Shown: positions 55,468-64,000 of the stretch, piece by piece
How the letters are laid out: every line of letters begins with the position of its first letter
Numbering within the stretch: the stretch's first letter is position 1
From: Sphingomonas sp. PAMC26645
GTDB taxonomy: Bacteria; Pseudomonadota; Alphaproteobacteria; Sphingomonadales; Sphingomonadaceae
Assembly: GCF_004795835.1 (NCBI RefSeq)
Contig: NZ_CP039249.1
Coordinates: forward strand, 3,261,001 to 3,325,000
Reading direction: 5' to 3'
DNA: 64,000 bases
Position numbers and translations under genes: made by a program
The notes under the pieces: generated by a model
Told to the model about the DNA's origin: nothing
The model's input: the letters and a program-made list of their open reading frames with translations, nothing else
The model's database searches: none

Positions 55468-56454
55468 ATGCGAACCTCAGATCACCGCCCCGCCGCCCTC
55501 ATCGAAGGCGGCGCCGTCTTCCCGCACCGGCATCTCACCGGTATCGACGGGCTCCAGCCACATGAGATCGCGTTCCTGCTCGACGAGGCGGAGACGTGGG
55601 TCGAGGCGAACCGCACGCACGCGACTCCCGACAAGCGGCTGGCCGGGCTTACCCAGATCAACGCGTTTTTCGAGAACAGCACGCGGACTTTGCTGTCGTT
55701 CGAGATTGCGGGAAAGCGATTGGGGGCGGACGTCGTCAACATGCATGCGGCGCAGTCGAGCGTGAAGAAGGGCGAGACACTGATCGACACGGCGATGACG
55801 TTGAACGCGATGCGCGCGGACGTGATCGTGATCCGGCATATGTCGAGCGGCGCGGTGCGGTTGATCGCGGACAAGGTGGATTGTCCGGTATTGAACGCGG
55901 GCGACGGGCGGCATGAGCATCCGACGCAGGCGTTGCTCGATGCGTTGACGATCCGGCGGCGGAAGGGCTCGATCGCCGGCCAGCGCGTCGTGATCTGCGG
56001 CGATCTGCTGCACAGCCGGGTCGCGCGGTCCAACATCCTGGCGCTCACCGCGCTTGCTGCCGAGGTCCGCGTTTGTGCGCCGTCGACGCTTATGCCACCG
56101 ATGATCGAGCGGATGGGCGTGCGTGCGTTTACCGATTTCGACAAGGCGTTGGAGGGTGCGGACGTGGTAATGATGCTGCGGTTGCAGAACGAGCGGATGG
56201 ATGGGGCTTATGTGCCCTCCACGCGCGAATACCGTATGCGCTACGGCCTGACGCTCGACCGGTTGGCGAAGGCGGCGCCTGACGCGCTGGTGATGCATCC
56301 CGGCCCGATGAACCGCGGTGTGGAGATCGACTCCGCAGTGGCGGATCACGCTCGCTCGGCGATCACCGAGCAGGTCGAGATGGGGGTCGCCGTCCGGATG
56401 GCCTGCCTCGACGTGCTGACCCGAAGAGCGCGCGGCGTGGAGGGTTGGGCATGA
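55468..56454 (+). CDS. pyrB: Aspartate carbamoyltransferase catalytic subunit
   Basis: A 328-residue enzyme forming carbamoyl-aspartate in pyrimidine synthesis. The carbamoyl-phosphate loop is [13 protein letters not shown], with [10 protein letters not shown], the SVKKGE loop, and [12 protein letters not shown] near the C-terminus. The first 25 residues extend beyond the E. coli form. Its stop overlaps the start of the dihydroorotase homologue (ATGA), as expected for a PyrB-PyrC' complex. No pyrI is present. Confidence 0.97.
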   Translation: MRTSDHRPAALIEGGAVFPHRHLTGIDGLQPHEIAFLLDEAETWVEANRTHATPDKRLAGLTQINAFFENSTRTLLSFEIAGKRLGADVVNMHAAQSSVKKGETLIDTAMTLNAMRADVIVIRHMSSGAVRLIADKVDCPVLNAGDGRHEHPTQALLDALTIRRRKGSIAGQRVVICGDLLHSRVARSNILALTALAAEVRVCAPSTLMPPMIERMGVRAFTDFDKALEGADVVMMLRLQNERMDGAYVPSTREYRMRYGLTLDRLAKAAPDALVMHPGPMNRGVEIDSAVADHARSAITEQVEMGVAVRMACLDVLTRRARGVEGWA

Positions 56455-57671
56455 TCCTCGCACTCACCAACGTGACGCTCGCCTGCCCCGTCGGCGGCGT
56501 GTCGAGGGGTAATGTGCTGGTCCGCGATGGCGTGATCGTCGCGACCGGGATCGTCGATATTCCGGCCGGTTCGGACATCGTCGACTGTGGCGGCAAGACG
56601 GTCGCGCCGGGAATCGTCGATCTTGGCGTGGCTAAGGTCGATCGTGCGGCGTTTCGCGCCGGCGGGATTGTGCGGATCGGTCTCATGCCCGACCAGTCGC
56701 CGGTGCTGGACGACCCCGGCATCGTCCAGCGCGCCGCGTTGATCGGCAAGCCCGACCTGTGGATTCACCCGATCGCGGCCGCGACGCGCGGACTCGAAGG
56801 CCATGACCTCGCCGAGATGGCGATCTGTCTTTCGGCTGGCGCCAAGGCGGTGGGCACGGGCAAGCACTGGATCGCCGACAGCGGCGTGATGCGGCGTGTG
56901 CTGTCCTATGCGCGCGATCTCGACGTGACGGTGATCGCGCATGCCGAGGACGGTGGATTGACCACCGGGGCGGTCGCGACCGAGGGCGAGACGGCGACGC
57001 GCCTTGGCCTGCCCGCCGCACCAGCGGTGGCGGAGGCGCTGGCGATCGCGCGTGACCTGATGCTGGCCGAGGATACCGGTGCGCGGATCCACATCCGCCA
57101 GGTGACGACGGCGGCCGGGTTCGACCTGATCCGCGCGGCGAAGCGTCGCGGCGTCGCCGTCACGTGCGGCATCACGCCCGCGCATCTGCATTTGTCGGAG
57201 ATCGCGGTCAGTGATTTCCGGTCGTTCGCGCTGCTATCGCCGCCTTTGCGGGGCGAAAGCGACCGGCGGGCGGCGCTCGAGGCGATCGCAGACGGCACGA
57301 TCGACGTGCTGTGTTCGGGACATGAGCCGCGGGGGCCCGAGGAGAAGCGGCTGCCGTTTACCGATTCGAGCAGTGGGATGGCGGGTGCGGAGACGTTGCT
57401 GCCGCTCGCGCTGATGCTGGTGCGTGACAAACTGCTGACGCTGGAGCGGCTGTTCGCGCTGCTCGCCAGCAATCCCGCGCGGGTGCTGGGGCTGGATACG
57501 GGGACTCTGGAGGTCGGCAAGCCTGCCGACCTGATGCTGTTCGACCGGCTCGCGCCTTGGCAGATCGTCGGGGAGGCGTTTCTGGCGGAGGCGGGGAATA
57601 CGCCGTTCGATGGCTTGCCGGTGCAGGGGCGCGTGTTGCGGTTGTGGAAGGGTGGGCGCGAGGTTCTGTGA
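56451..57671 (+). CDS. Dihydroorotase homologue lacking metal ligands (PyrC'/PyrX type)
   Basis: A 406-residue amidohydrolase of the dihydroorotase class I type. The strand that normally reads DLHxH is [12 protein letters not shown] (residues 53-64), with no HxH, and the terminal TDHAPH motif reads CSGHEPR, losing the catalytic Asp. The remaining fold motifs ([18 protein letters not shown]) are present. Such inactive homologues form the scaffold of the ATCase complex in pseudomonads (pyrBC'), so a structural role with PyrB is likely. Active dihydroorotase must be elsewhere. Start ATG at 56451 overlaps the pyrB stop. Confidence 0.88.
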   Translation: MILALTNVTLACPVGGVSRGNVLVRDGVIVATGIVDIPAGSDIVDCGGKTVAPGIVDLGVAKVDRAAFRAGGIVRIGLMPDQSPVLDDPGIVQRAALIGKPDLWIHPIAAATRGLEGHDLAEMAICLSAGAKAVGTGKHWIADSGVMRRVLSYARDLDVTVIAHAEDGGLTTGAVATEGETATRLGLPAAPAVAEALAIARDLMLAEDTGARIHIRQVTTAAGFDLIRAAKRRGVAVTCGITPAHLHLSEIAVSDFRSFALLSPPLRGESDRRAALEAIADGTIDVLCSGHEPRGPEEKRLPFTDSSSGMAGAETLLPLALMLVRDKLLTLERLFALLASNPARVLGLDTGTLEVGKPADLMLFDRLAPWQIVGEAFLAEAGNTPFDGLPVQGRVLRLWKGGREVL

Positions 57672-57678
57672 GGGTGCA

Positions 57679-57781
57679 CCACCCCGGCGGAGGCCGGGGC
57701 CCAGTTGGGGGACGTCGCAAACTGAGGACAGCGCTCCGTTACGCCTACCTCTCAACTGGGCCCCGGCCTTCGCCGGGGTGG
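57679..57781. repeat. Palindromic element, family A copy 6
   Basis: CCACCCCGGCGGAGGCCGGG and CCCGGCCTTCGCCGGGGTGG arms, inner GCCCAGTTGG / CAACTGGGCC. It lies between the convergent pyrC' and SPOR genes. Confidence 0.9.
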
Positions 57782-57822
57782 CGTCTATCGAAGCGGTGGG
57801 ACGAACAAGGCGGCAGCGCCCG

Positions 57823-59130
57823 TTATCGCGACGCCATCTGCATGCCGGGCCTGCGCAACCACTGCGCCATGACGTCGCCCGCGCCTTGGCGGACGAAACA
57901 GGCGCCGCCTTTGGCGTGATACTGGCGGCACATCGCATTCGCCGCCGACTTGCTGAACCCGCCGACCGAGAGACGGTACACATCCTCGCCCTTCGCCTTG
58001 AACGTCATGCCGTTCGGCGAATAGCTGGCGAGCACCGCAAACCGGCGTGCGGCGCGTGCCCAGCCGTCTCTTGCGACCCCCGCGCTTTCGAAGGCGCCGA
58101 GCTGGACGTACCAGTTGCCGGTTGCCGGCGCCTTCACCTGATACGCCGCGGTCGCCATGGCGCGACCCGATGAGACGGGTGCAGACGCGAGCTTGATCGG
58201 GCCGCCGGCCGGACGGAGCATCATCGTCGGCAACGCCTGAACGACCTCCTGCCGCGGTCCGAACGCGATCTTCGAGACGCCAGCCGCTGACACCGAAGCG
58301 AGCTGCACAGGCGCAGCTTCGGTCGGCGCAATGACCGAATCCGCGTCCGCCAAGGCCTGTTCCGGAACACCCGGCGCAGGCGCGTTCAACGCCAGCGCGA
58401 CCGGCTGTCCCGCATCCGCCACTGCGCGAACGCCGAGCAGGCTCGCCACCTGGTCGGACGCCTTGGCCGGCTGCGCAAACAAAGCCCATTGCTCGAGCCG
58501 GGCGTCGACGTCTGCTGGTGCCATGTCCGCCGCCGCGACCACGCGTGCCTCCTGCCAACGTCCCGCCAGCGCGAAGCTCAGCGCGAGGTTCTGGCGCACC
58601 TTTGCGTTCGACGCAGGCGAACGGGCGGCTTCGGTCAGGACCGCGATCCCGCCGGCGGTGTCGCCCGCCAAAGAAAGAGCAAGGCCACGATCGACCGCCG
58701 GGATGATCGCGGCGTTTGCTTCGAGGCTGTGACGCGCGGCCTGCCAGTCTCCGGTTGCGATCTGCGACAGCGCGAGGTTGAGCGCCGCCCTGCCGTTGGT
58801 CGGCGACAGTTGCAGCGCGTCGGCGAACGCGTGCGAGGCCGAGGCGAACCGCCCGCCCTTGAGATAGCTCTGCCCGAGCAGCATCCGATAGTCTGCCTGC
58901 TGCGGCATCAGCGCAACTGCACGCTCCGCATAGCCGATCGCGATGGGACCATCGTTGCGCGCGAGTGCCGCCTGAGCCTGCCCCGCATCGCCAGCCGCAC
59001 CCTTTGCCGCGAGCGCCGCATTGCGATCGCTGGCCGAGGCGATGCCGCCCCCGTTCGCGGCACAGCCGACCATCGTACCGCCGAGCAGTAGGGCGGAGAT
59101 GCCGCCGAGGAGGAGGGCGCGCGTGGTCAT
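57823..59130 (-). CDS. TPR and SPOR-domain lipoprotein
   Basis: A 435-residue protein with a lipoprotein-type signal (LLLGGTMVGCAANGG). It has tetratricopeptide-like repeats (about 45-230), an Ala/Pro-rich linker and a C-terminal SPOR domain (GNWYVQLGAFESAGVARDGW). SPOR domains bind denuded septal peptidoglycan, so the protein probably acts at the division site or lateral wall. The ATG at 59130 is selected at the signal peptide; the frame remains open upstream. It is head to head with a second SPOR gene. Confidence 0.88.
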   Translation of the reverse strand: MTTRALLLGGISALLLGGTMVGCAANGGGIASASDRNAALAAKGAAGDAGQAQAALARNDGPIAIGYAERAVALMPQQADYRMLLGQSYLKGGRFASASHAFADALQLSPTNGRAALNLALSQIATGDWQAARHSLEANAAIIPAVDRGLALSLAGDTAGGIAVLTEAARSPASNAKVRQNLALSFALAGRWQEARVVAAADMAPADVDARLEQWALFAQPAKASDQVASLLGVRAVADAGQPVALALNAPAPGVPEQALADADSVIAPTEAAPVQLASVSAAGVSKIAFGPRQEVVQALPTMMLRPAGGPIKLASAPVSSGRAMATAAYQVKAPATGNWYVQLGAFESAGVARDGWARAARRFAVLASYSPNGMTFKAKGEDVYRLSVGGFSKSAANAMCRQYHAKGGACFVRQGAGDVMAQWLRRPGMQMASR

Positions 59131-59342
59131 CGGGGCAATCCCTGTTTCATGGCAAACGCTAGACCGCACATAGTTCCCACTCCCGGTATTCGCGTACGGA
59201 GTGCCATATCGGTTTAAAGAAGCGGTTAACGCGACTTCATAATGACTTACGGAGGCGCGATGTTGGGGATCGGGAACGGTCGCCCTTTGCCTTGCGCGAC
59301 GAACGGCGGCATGGTGGCGGCGAGACGGTATGAGGGATGGCG

Positions 59343-60416
59343 ATGACGGTTCGGCGTAAGCTTTTGGTGGGTGCGATCGCATTGAGCGGGATGCTGGCCG
59401 CCGCCCCCGCGTTTGCCGATGTGAAGGCCGGCGTCGATGCCTGGGCGAAGGGCGATTATCCGCGGGCGATCACCGAGTGGCGCCCGCTGGCGGTGGCAGG
59501 CGATGCGGACGCGCAGTTCAACCTGGCGCAGGCGTACAAGCTGGGGCGCGGCGTACCGCTGGATCCGGTGCTGGCCGAGAGCTGGTTCCGGAAGGCGGCG
59601 ATGCAGGGGCATGTGCAGGCCGCCGACAATTACGGGCTCGCGTTGTTCCAGGCCGGAAAGAAGACGGATGCGCTGCCGTGGCTGCAGAAATCGGTCGCGC
59701 ATGGTGAACCGCGGGCGCAGCTGGTGCTCGGGACGATGTTGTTCAACGGCGACGGCATACCGCGTGATTTCCCGCGGGCCTATGCGCTGATGACGCGGGC
59801 CTCGGCGTCGGGCTTGCGGTCGGCCTCGCAGACGCTCGCGCAGATGGACCAGTATATCTCGCCCACCGACCGCGAGAAGGGCACCGCGCTCGCGCAGCAA
59901 TATGCGTTGCAGTCCCCGCCGCCGGGACCTTCGCGTGCTACGGTCGGGCAAACTTCGGTGGCGCCGCAGCGTACCGCCAGCGCGCCGCGTCCGTCGAAGC
60001 TGCCGCCGAGTTCGCTTCCTGCGCACGTTCCCGGGCCGACCCGCGAACCGGCCCCGACGCGGGAACCGACGCCGACGCGCGAGCCGGCACCGGTCAGGCA
60101 GGCGCAGGTGAAGCCGCCCAAGCCTGTACCGACGAAACCTGCGCCGACGAAACCTGCTCCGGCAAAAGCTATAGCGGCCAAGCCCGCGCCGGTGCGTGCG
60201 ACGGGCAATTGGCGCGTGCAGCTTGGCGCGTTCCGCGATCAGGGCAATGCCGAGACGCAGTGGAACAAGGTTCGCGGCAAGCTGCGCGGTGCACAGCCCT
60301 TCTACGCGAAGGCGGGCGGCGTGACGCGGCTGCAGGCAGGTGGGTTTGCTTCGAAGGCGGATGCGACGCGGGCTTGCTCGGCGTCTGGCGTGGCGTGTGT
60401 GATCGTTGCGCCCTGA
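59343..60416 (+). CDS. Sel1-repeat and SPOR-domain exported protein
   Basis: A 357-residue exported protein: signal peptide (LLVGAIALSGMLAAAPAFA), Sel1-like repeats (AQFNLAQAYKLGRGVP, AQLVLGTMLFNGDGIP), a Pro-rich linker with tandem PTREPAP and PTKPAP units, and a C-terminal SPOR domain (GNWRVQLGAFRDQGNAE). It probably binds septal peptidoglycan. The ATG at 59343 has GAGGG six bases upstream; ATG 59337 is in frame but touches that site. It shares a divergent promoter region with the other SPOR gene. Confidence 0.88.
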   Translation: MTVRRKLLVGAIALSGMLAAAPAFADVKAGVDAWAKGDYPRAITEWRPLAVAGDADAQFNLAQAYKLGRGVPLDPVLAESWFRKAAMQGHVQAADNYGLALFQAGKKTDALPWLQKSVAHGEPRAQLVLGTMLFNGDGIPRDFPRAYALMTRASASGLRSASQTLAQMDQYISPTDREKGTALAQQYALQSPPPGPSRATVGQTSVAPQRTASAPRPSKLPPSSLPAHVPGPTREPAPTREPTPTREPAPVRQAQVKPPKPVPTKPAPTKPAPAKAIAAKPAPVRATGNWRVQLGAFRDQGNAETQWNKVRGKLRGAQPFYAKAGGVTRLQAGGFASKADATRACSASGVACVIVAP

Positions 60417-60461
60417 ACGAATGAGCCCGGCGGCTACGATACTCATGACGAGGATGTTCTT

Positions 60462-60671
60462 ATGTTCTTCCTGACGTTGGCGTTGCTGTCCGCACCATCG
60501 ACCTGCACCGAAATCAAGCAGCAGTGTCGCGCGTGTCCTACCGCGCCTAGCGTCAAAGGGTGTTCTACGGTCGGGATTGCGTGCCAGCCGACGCGTCGCA
60601 TCTGCGAATCTGCCGTTCCTCCGAAGTCCGTCGCGCGGGCGGACCGGGTGGCTGACAAGAAGGCGCGCTGA
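60462..60671 (+). CDS. Small Cys-rich exported protein of unknown function
   Basis: A 69-residue protein starting MFFLTLALLSAPSTCTE, a short signal-like segment, followed by six cysteines (STC, QQC, RAC, KGC, IAC, RIC) and a basic tail (DKKAR). GAGG eight bases upstream supports the ATG. Spacing of the cysteines is irregular; disulfides or metal binding are possible. No family recognised; a spurious frame is not excluded. Confidence 0.5.
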   Translation: MFFLTLALLSAPSTCTEIKQQCRACPTAPSVKGCSTVGIACQPTRRICESAVPPKSVARADRVADKKAR

Positions 60672-60770
60672 GCGATCGTGCCTTTGCCCGGCGGATGAGC
60701 GATCGGGTGCGGCAGGGATCAAATAGCCGGACCGGTCGTTTCGTTTCGACATCGACCGGGAGCTAGATGC

Positions 60771-61253
60771 ATGATTTCGAAGACCTTGGCGCTGGCAGTT
60801 GCCGGCGCGACGCTGTTGGCCGCGTGTTCTGGCGAGCAGCCTGCTACTAATAATACCGACGCGATGGCGGATAACGGCGTGTCGTTGCGCAACCTTGCCG
60901 AGACTGAGGTGGCGGTGCCCAAGCCCGAGCAGCTGACCGTGAAGGGGCGCCTGATTCCTACCCCCTCCGATCCGACGTCGCGCCACTTCTTGCTGCGCGA
61001 GCGGAAGGCGGCAAGCGGCACGATCATCGCGATCCTGCGGCAGGAGCATGAGGGCAAGGTCGCTTATGCGCGCACCGAGACGGATTGCGGCAACCGGTTG
61101 TTCCATGTTCTCGGTGTCGGCCCGAACCGCGCGCTGGTCGAAACCAACGTAGCGCATGATGGTCCGTTACGCCCCATCAAGGGCCTGCCGTTACGGGAGG
61201 AACTCGCGACGTATGTCTGCGCTGCAAGCGGGACGCCGTTGACGAAGGCCTGA
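60771..61253 (+). CDS. Hypothetical lipoprotein
   Basis: A 160-residue protein with a clear lipobox (ATLLAACSGE, Cys near residue 19). A Thr/Asn/Asp-rich linker and a soluble domain with two further cysteines (TETDCGNR, TYVCAASG) about 50 residues apart follow. Function unknown; no family recognised. It has a separate 100-bp 5' flank and is followed by a family C palindrome. Confidence 0.75.
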   Translation: MISKTLALAVAGATLLAACSGEQPATNNTDAMADNGVSLRNLAETEVAVPKPEQLTVKGRLIPTPSDPTSRHFLLRERKAASGTIIAILRQEHEGKVAYARTETDCGNRLFHVLGVGPNRALVETNVAHDGPLRPIKGLPLREELATYVCAASGTPLTKA

Positions 61254-61278
61254 CCCTCCCTCGGCTTTTACTTCTACG

Positions 61279-61385
61279 CCCCTCCTTGGAAGGGAGGGGT
61301 TGGGGGTGGGTTGGCCGGCTTGAGCCACTACGGTCCGAACTTGCGAAAACCGACCCACCCCCTGCCCCTCCCTTCCAGGGAGGGG
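61279..61385. repeat. Palindromic element, family C copy 2
   Basis: CCCCTCCTTGGAAGGGAGGG at the left and CCCCTCCCTTCCAGGGAGGG at the right, inner TTGGGGGTGGGTTGG / CCGACCCACCC. It is nearly the same as the copy at 2717. It separates the convergent lipoprotein and serB genes. Confidence 0.9.
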
Positions 61386-61392
61386 TAAGAAC

Positions 61393-62274
61393 TTAGTCCA
61401 GCACCCAGTGCTGCTTCGCGATACCCTGCGCATAGAGAAGCACCGTCAGATCCCCATGATCGATCCGCGCGGCGGCTGCTGCGGCAACGATCGGCTTGGC
61501 GTGATACGCTACCCCCAGCCCGGCCGCCTCGATCATCGCCAGATCGTTCGCGCCGTCACCAACCGCGAGTGATTCCTCTACCGCAATCCCCCGCTCGGTG
61601 ATCGCGGCGTGCAGCGTCGTCAGCTTCGTGTTCGATCCGACGATCGGCTTGGTCACCCTCCCCGTCAGCACATCACTCTCAATCTCCAGCACGTTGGCGA
61701 TCGCACGGTCGAAGCCGATCTCCTTTGCCACTGGCTCCGCGAAGCGCGTGAAGCCGCCCGATACCAGCACCGCCAGAGCGCCCCGCGACCGCATCGTCCG
61801 TACAAGAGCCTTCGCGCCGGGCATGATCGTGACGCGCTCGGCTAGGCAGCGTTCGATGTCGCTTTCCGCCAGCCCCTTGAGCAGGGCAACGCGAGCGTCG
61901 AGCGCCGCTTCGAAATCTAGTTCACCGCGCATAGCGCGCTCGGTGATCTCCGCGATCTGCGGCTTGATACCGGCATAGTCGGCGAGTTCGTCGATGCATT
62001 CGACGGTGATCATCGTCGAGTCCATGTCAGCTACTAGAAGCTTCTTCGTGCGAGTCAGGCTCGATTGAACGACCACGTCGGTACCGACGAACGCACCCTC
62101 GAGCGCGACCCGAGCCGCGTCCGGCGCCATCCCGAAGATCAGGTCGGCCGCCTCGCCCTCGTCGATCCAGCCGCTCGCACCCGGTGCGCACCCTGCGTCG
62201 CGCAGGCGGTCCATCGCAGTCGAAATATCGCCTGCGGTCAGCGTGCCCGAGGCTATAAGCGTTGCCGTGAACAT
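61393..62274 (-). CDS. serB: Phosphoserine phosphatase
   Basis: A 293-residue HAD-family enzyme that makes serine from phosphoserine. The catalytic motif is [12 protein letters not shown], followed by SGGFTRF (motif II) and [10 protein letters not shown] (motif III). An N-terminal domain of about 85 residues precedes it. The ATG at 62274 has GGGAG eight bases upstream, so the start is firm. It overlaps the miaA start head to head by 8 bp. Confidence 0.96.
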   Translation of the reverse strand: MFTATLIASGTLTAGDISTAMDRLRDAGCAPGASGWIDEGEAADLIFGMAPDAARVALEGAFVGTDVVVQSSLTRTKKLLVADMDSTMITVECIDELADYAGIKPQIAEITERAMRGELDFEAALDARVALLKGLAESDIERCLAERVTIMPGAKALVRTMRSRGALAVLVSGGFTRFAEPVAKEIGFDRAIANVLEIESDVLTGRVTKPIVGSNTKLTTLHAAITERGIAVEESLAVGDGANDLAMIEAAGLGVAYHAKPIVAAAAAARIDHGDLTVLLYAQGIAKQHWVLD

Positions 62275-63196
62275 AGAACATCTCCCGAAGGTCGCGCTCA
62301 TCGCAGGGCCGACTGCGAGCGGCAAGTCCGCGCTCGCGCTCGCCATCGCCGCGCGCCACGACGGCGTCGTCATCAACGCCGACTCCGCGCAGGTCTATGC
62401 CGACCTCCGCATCCTCACCGCGCGCCCGTCGGCAGAAGAAGAGGCCAGCGCCCCGCACCGGCTCTTCGGACACGTCGATGCCGCCGATGCGAGCTACTCC
62501 GCGGCGCGCTGGGCTACCGAGGCGACGCTGGCGATCCGCGATACGCTCGCCGAGGGGAAGCTGCCGATCCTGGCGGGTGGCACAGGGCTCTATATCCGCA
62601 CGCTGCTCGACGGTATCGCACCCGTCCCAGACATCGACCCGGCCCTTCGCGAGCAAGTCCGCGCCCTGCCCGTCGCGGAGGCGCACGCAGCACTCACGCA
62701 ACTTGATCCGCAGGCCGCAACCAAGCTCAATGCAGCCGACACAACCCGCGTCGCCCGAGCGCTAGAAGTCGTCCGCGGTACCGGCCGGACGCTTGCCGAC
62801 TGGCAGACCGAGAAGATCGGCGGGATCGGCGATACGATCGACGTCCGCGCGCTGATCCTGATCCCCGACCGCGACTGGCTCAACGCGCGCATCGACCAGC
62901 GCTTCGCCGAGATGGCCGACACCAGCCGCGAGGAAATCACCGCGCTGCTCGCCCGCACCGACATCCCGCAGGACGCCCCGATCCGCCGCGCGATCGGTAT
63001 GCCCGAGATCGCCGCCTTGGTCCGCGGCGAGACCTCGAAACCCGACGCCATTGCCGCTGGATCGCTCGCCACGCGCCGCTATGCCAAGCGCCAATATACC
63101 TGGCTCCGACACCAGCCGCCCGCCACTTGGCCCCGCACCCAAGTGCTCGATCTCCCAACGCGCTTGCAGCAATTTGAAACTATATTGCTCAAATGA
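62267..63196 (+). CDS. miaA: tRNA dimethylallyltransferase
   Basis: A 309-residue enzyme that adds dimethylallyl to A37 of tRNAs reading UNN codons. It has the P-loop [15 protein letters not shown], the tRNA/substrate segment [18 protein letters not shown], and ending region [13 protein letters not shown]. The GTG at 62267 is the first workable start after the family opening; its Shine-Dalgarno is weak. The 5' end overlaps serB on the opposite strand. Confidence 0.94.
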   Translation: MNIEHLPKVALIAGPTASGKSALALAIAARHDGVVINADSAQVYADLRILTARPSAEEEASAPHRLFGHVDAADASYSAARWATEATLAIRDTLAEGKLPILAGGTGLYIRTLLDGIAPVPDIDPALREQVRALPVAEAHAALTQLDPQAATKLNAADTTRVARALEVVRGTGRTLADWQTEKIGGIGDTIDVRALILIPDRDWLNARIDQRFAEMADTSREEITALLARTDIPQDAPIRRAIGMPEIAALVRGETSKPDAIAAGSLATRRYAKRQYTWLRHQPPATWPRTQVLDLPTRLQQFETILLK

Positions 63197-63199
63197 TGT

Positions 63200-63228
63200 T
63201 TGACACGCATCTTTTATATCGGTAGCCG
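63200..63228 (+). promoter_or_regulatory. Candidate promoter of ilvB
   Basis: TTGACA at 63200-63205 matches the -35 consensus exactly; 17 bp on, TAGCCG is a poor -10. The 82-bp leader to the ATG contains AAAGGA before the start. No Leu/Ile/Val-rich leader peptide was found. Confidence 0.4.
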
Positions 63229-63278
63229 GCCCCTCCACGAGACGCTAAAGGCAGCGTTCTCGCAAAGGATGATATGAA

Positions 63279-64000
63279 ATGACCGAGAAGAGTGGAGCCG
63301 ATATCCTGATCGAGGCGCTGTGCGATCTCGGCGTGGAGGTCGTCTTCGGCTATCCGGGTGGCGCCGTGCTGCCGATCTACGATGCGCTGTTTCGCCACAA
63401 TTCGAACGGCGGTCGGATCAAGCACATTCTGGTGCGCCACGAGCAGGCTGCGACGCATGCCGCGGAAGGCTATGCCCGCTCGACCGGCAAGCCCGGCGTG
63501 GTGCTCGTCACCTCGGGTCCGGGCGCGACCAATGCCGTGACCGGGATCACCGACGCGCTGATGGATTCGATCCCGATGGTCGTGATCACCGGCCAGGTGC
63601 CGACCGCGCTGATCGGCACCGACGCGTTCCAGGAAGCCGATACCGTCGGCATCACGCGCCATTGCTCGAAGCATAACTACCTCGTGAAGGACCCCGCCAA
63701 GCTTGGCGACGTGATCCACGAGGCGTTCCACATCGCCACCTCGGGGCGCCCCGGCCCGGTGGTCGTCGACATTCCCAAGGACGTGCAGGTCGCGACCGCG
63801 CGCTACAAGAAGCCCGGCCCGATCCAGCACAAGACCTATCGCCCGCAGGTGAAGGCCGACCAGTCGCAGATCGAGCAGCTCGTCGACATGCTCGCCGCGG
63901 CCGAACGTCCGATCCTGTACACCGGCGGCGGCATCATCAATTCGGGTCCGGCCGCGAGCCAGCTGCTGTGCGAACTCGTCCGCATCACCGGCGCGCCGGT
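63279..64000 (+). CDS. ilvB: Acetolactate synthase large subunit (3' end cut by window edge)
   Basis: The first 240 codons are visible. The thiamine-diphosphate-dependent enzyme makes acetolactate for valine, leucine and isoleucine. GYPGGAVLPIYDAL is the family opening, EQAATHAAEGYARSTGKPGV contains the cofactor-activating Glu, and TSGPGATNAVTGITDALMDS follows. The ATG at 63279 has AAAGGA upstream. ilvN usually follows but lies outside the window. Confidence 0.96.
   Translation, partial: MTEKSGADILIEALCDLGVEVVFGYPGGAVLPIYDALFRHNSNGGRIKHILVRHEQAATHAAEGYARSTGKPGVVLVTSGPGATNAVTGITDALMDSIPMVVITGQVPTALIGTDAFQEADTVGITRHCSKHNYLVKDPAKLGDVIHEAFHIATSGRPGPVVVDIPKDVQVATARYKKPGPIQHKTYRPQVKADQSQIEQLVDMLAAAERPILYTGGGIINSGPAASQLLCELVRITGAP

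Noticed and set aside
59247..61157. Long minus-strand open frame
   Set aside because: Antisense to the Sel1/SPOR and lipoprotein genes; Arg-rich composition and no domain.
63193..63225. Short frame [10 protein letters not shown] before ilvB as attenuator leader
   Set aside because: It lacks runs of Leu, Ile or Val codons and no alternative hairpins were found.

Overview
The window is typical Sphingomonas / Sphingomonadaceae chromosome (Alphaproteobacteria). The DNA is GC-rich, genes are densely packed with many ATGA/TGATG start-stop overlaps, and the gene orders (ccmCDEFGHI, gspC-N, gatCAB, ruvX-pyrB-pyrC', tig/clpP/clpX/lon/hupB) and small families (DUF6481, DUF3072, DUF3089) fit that group. 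No prophage, insertion sequence, CRISPR array or rRNA gene was seen. Most of the content is core housekeeping. The accessory feature is a dense population of palindromic repeats: 21 copies in about seven families.

Layout. 1-4.9 kb: truncated 2'-5' RNA ligase-like gene, Kup potassium transporter, an Lrp/AsnC regulator divergent from alanine dehydrogenase, and a DUF3072 protein. 4.9-9.8 kb: cytochrome c maturation cluster ccmC-D-E-F-G-H-I (minus strand), with a palindromic element inside the start of ccmH. 10-11.2 kb: leucine-dehydrogenase-like gene and tRNA-His. 11.3-22.6 kb: a 12-gene type II secretion operon, gspC to gspN, almost entirely translationally coupled, with a palindromic element translated in frame in gspE. 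22.7-28.4 kb: a 2OG-Fe(II) oxygenase, then a surface-lipoprotein / TonB-dependent receptor pair preceded by a PhoB-box array (ATGAC repeats at exact 11-bp spacing). 28.5-34 kb: DUF6481 protein and a TetR-emrA-emrB-outer-membrane-factor efflux operon. 34-47 kb: tRNA-Val, hupB, lon, clpX, clpP, tig and tRNA-Leu, interrupted by an M1 peptidase, a small cytochrome c, a Ca2+/H+ antiporter, a nucleotidyltransferase-like protein and a glycosyltransferase. 47.4-57.7 kb: small unknown proteins, a membrane aspartic protease, gatCAB, a DUF3089 hydrolase, ruvX, a polytopic membrane protein, pyrB and a catalytically dead-looking dihydroorotase. 57.8-64 kb: two SPOR-domain proteins head to head, small secreted or lipoproteins, serB and miaA overlapping at their start codons, and the 5' part of ilvB.

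How the parts connect. The most interesting stretch is 11.3-28.4 kb: a phosphate-starvation-type promoter drives a lipoprotein and an outer-membrane receptor next to a complete type II secretion operon. This suggests a phosphorus-scavenging surface system resembling the phosphate-starvation lipoprotein/T2SS link known from Caulobacter (inference). The second theme is that one repeat family has entered two coding sequences, ccmH and gspE, while keeping the reading frame open.
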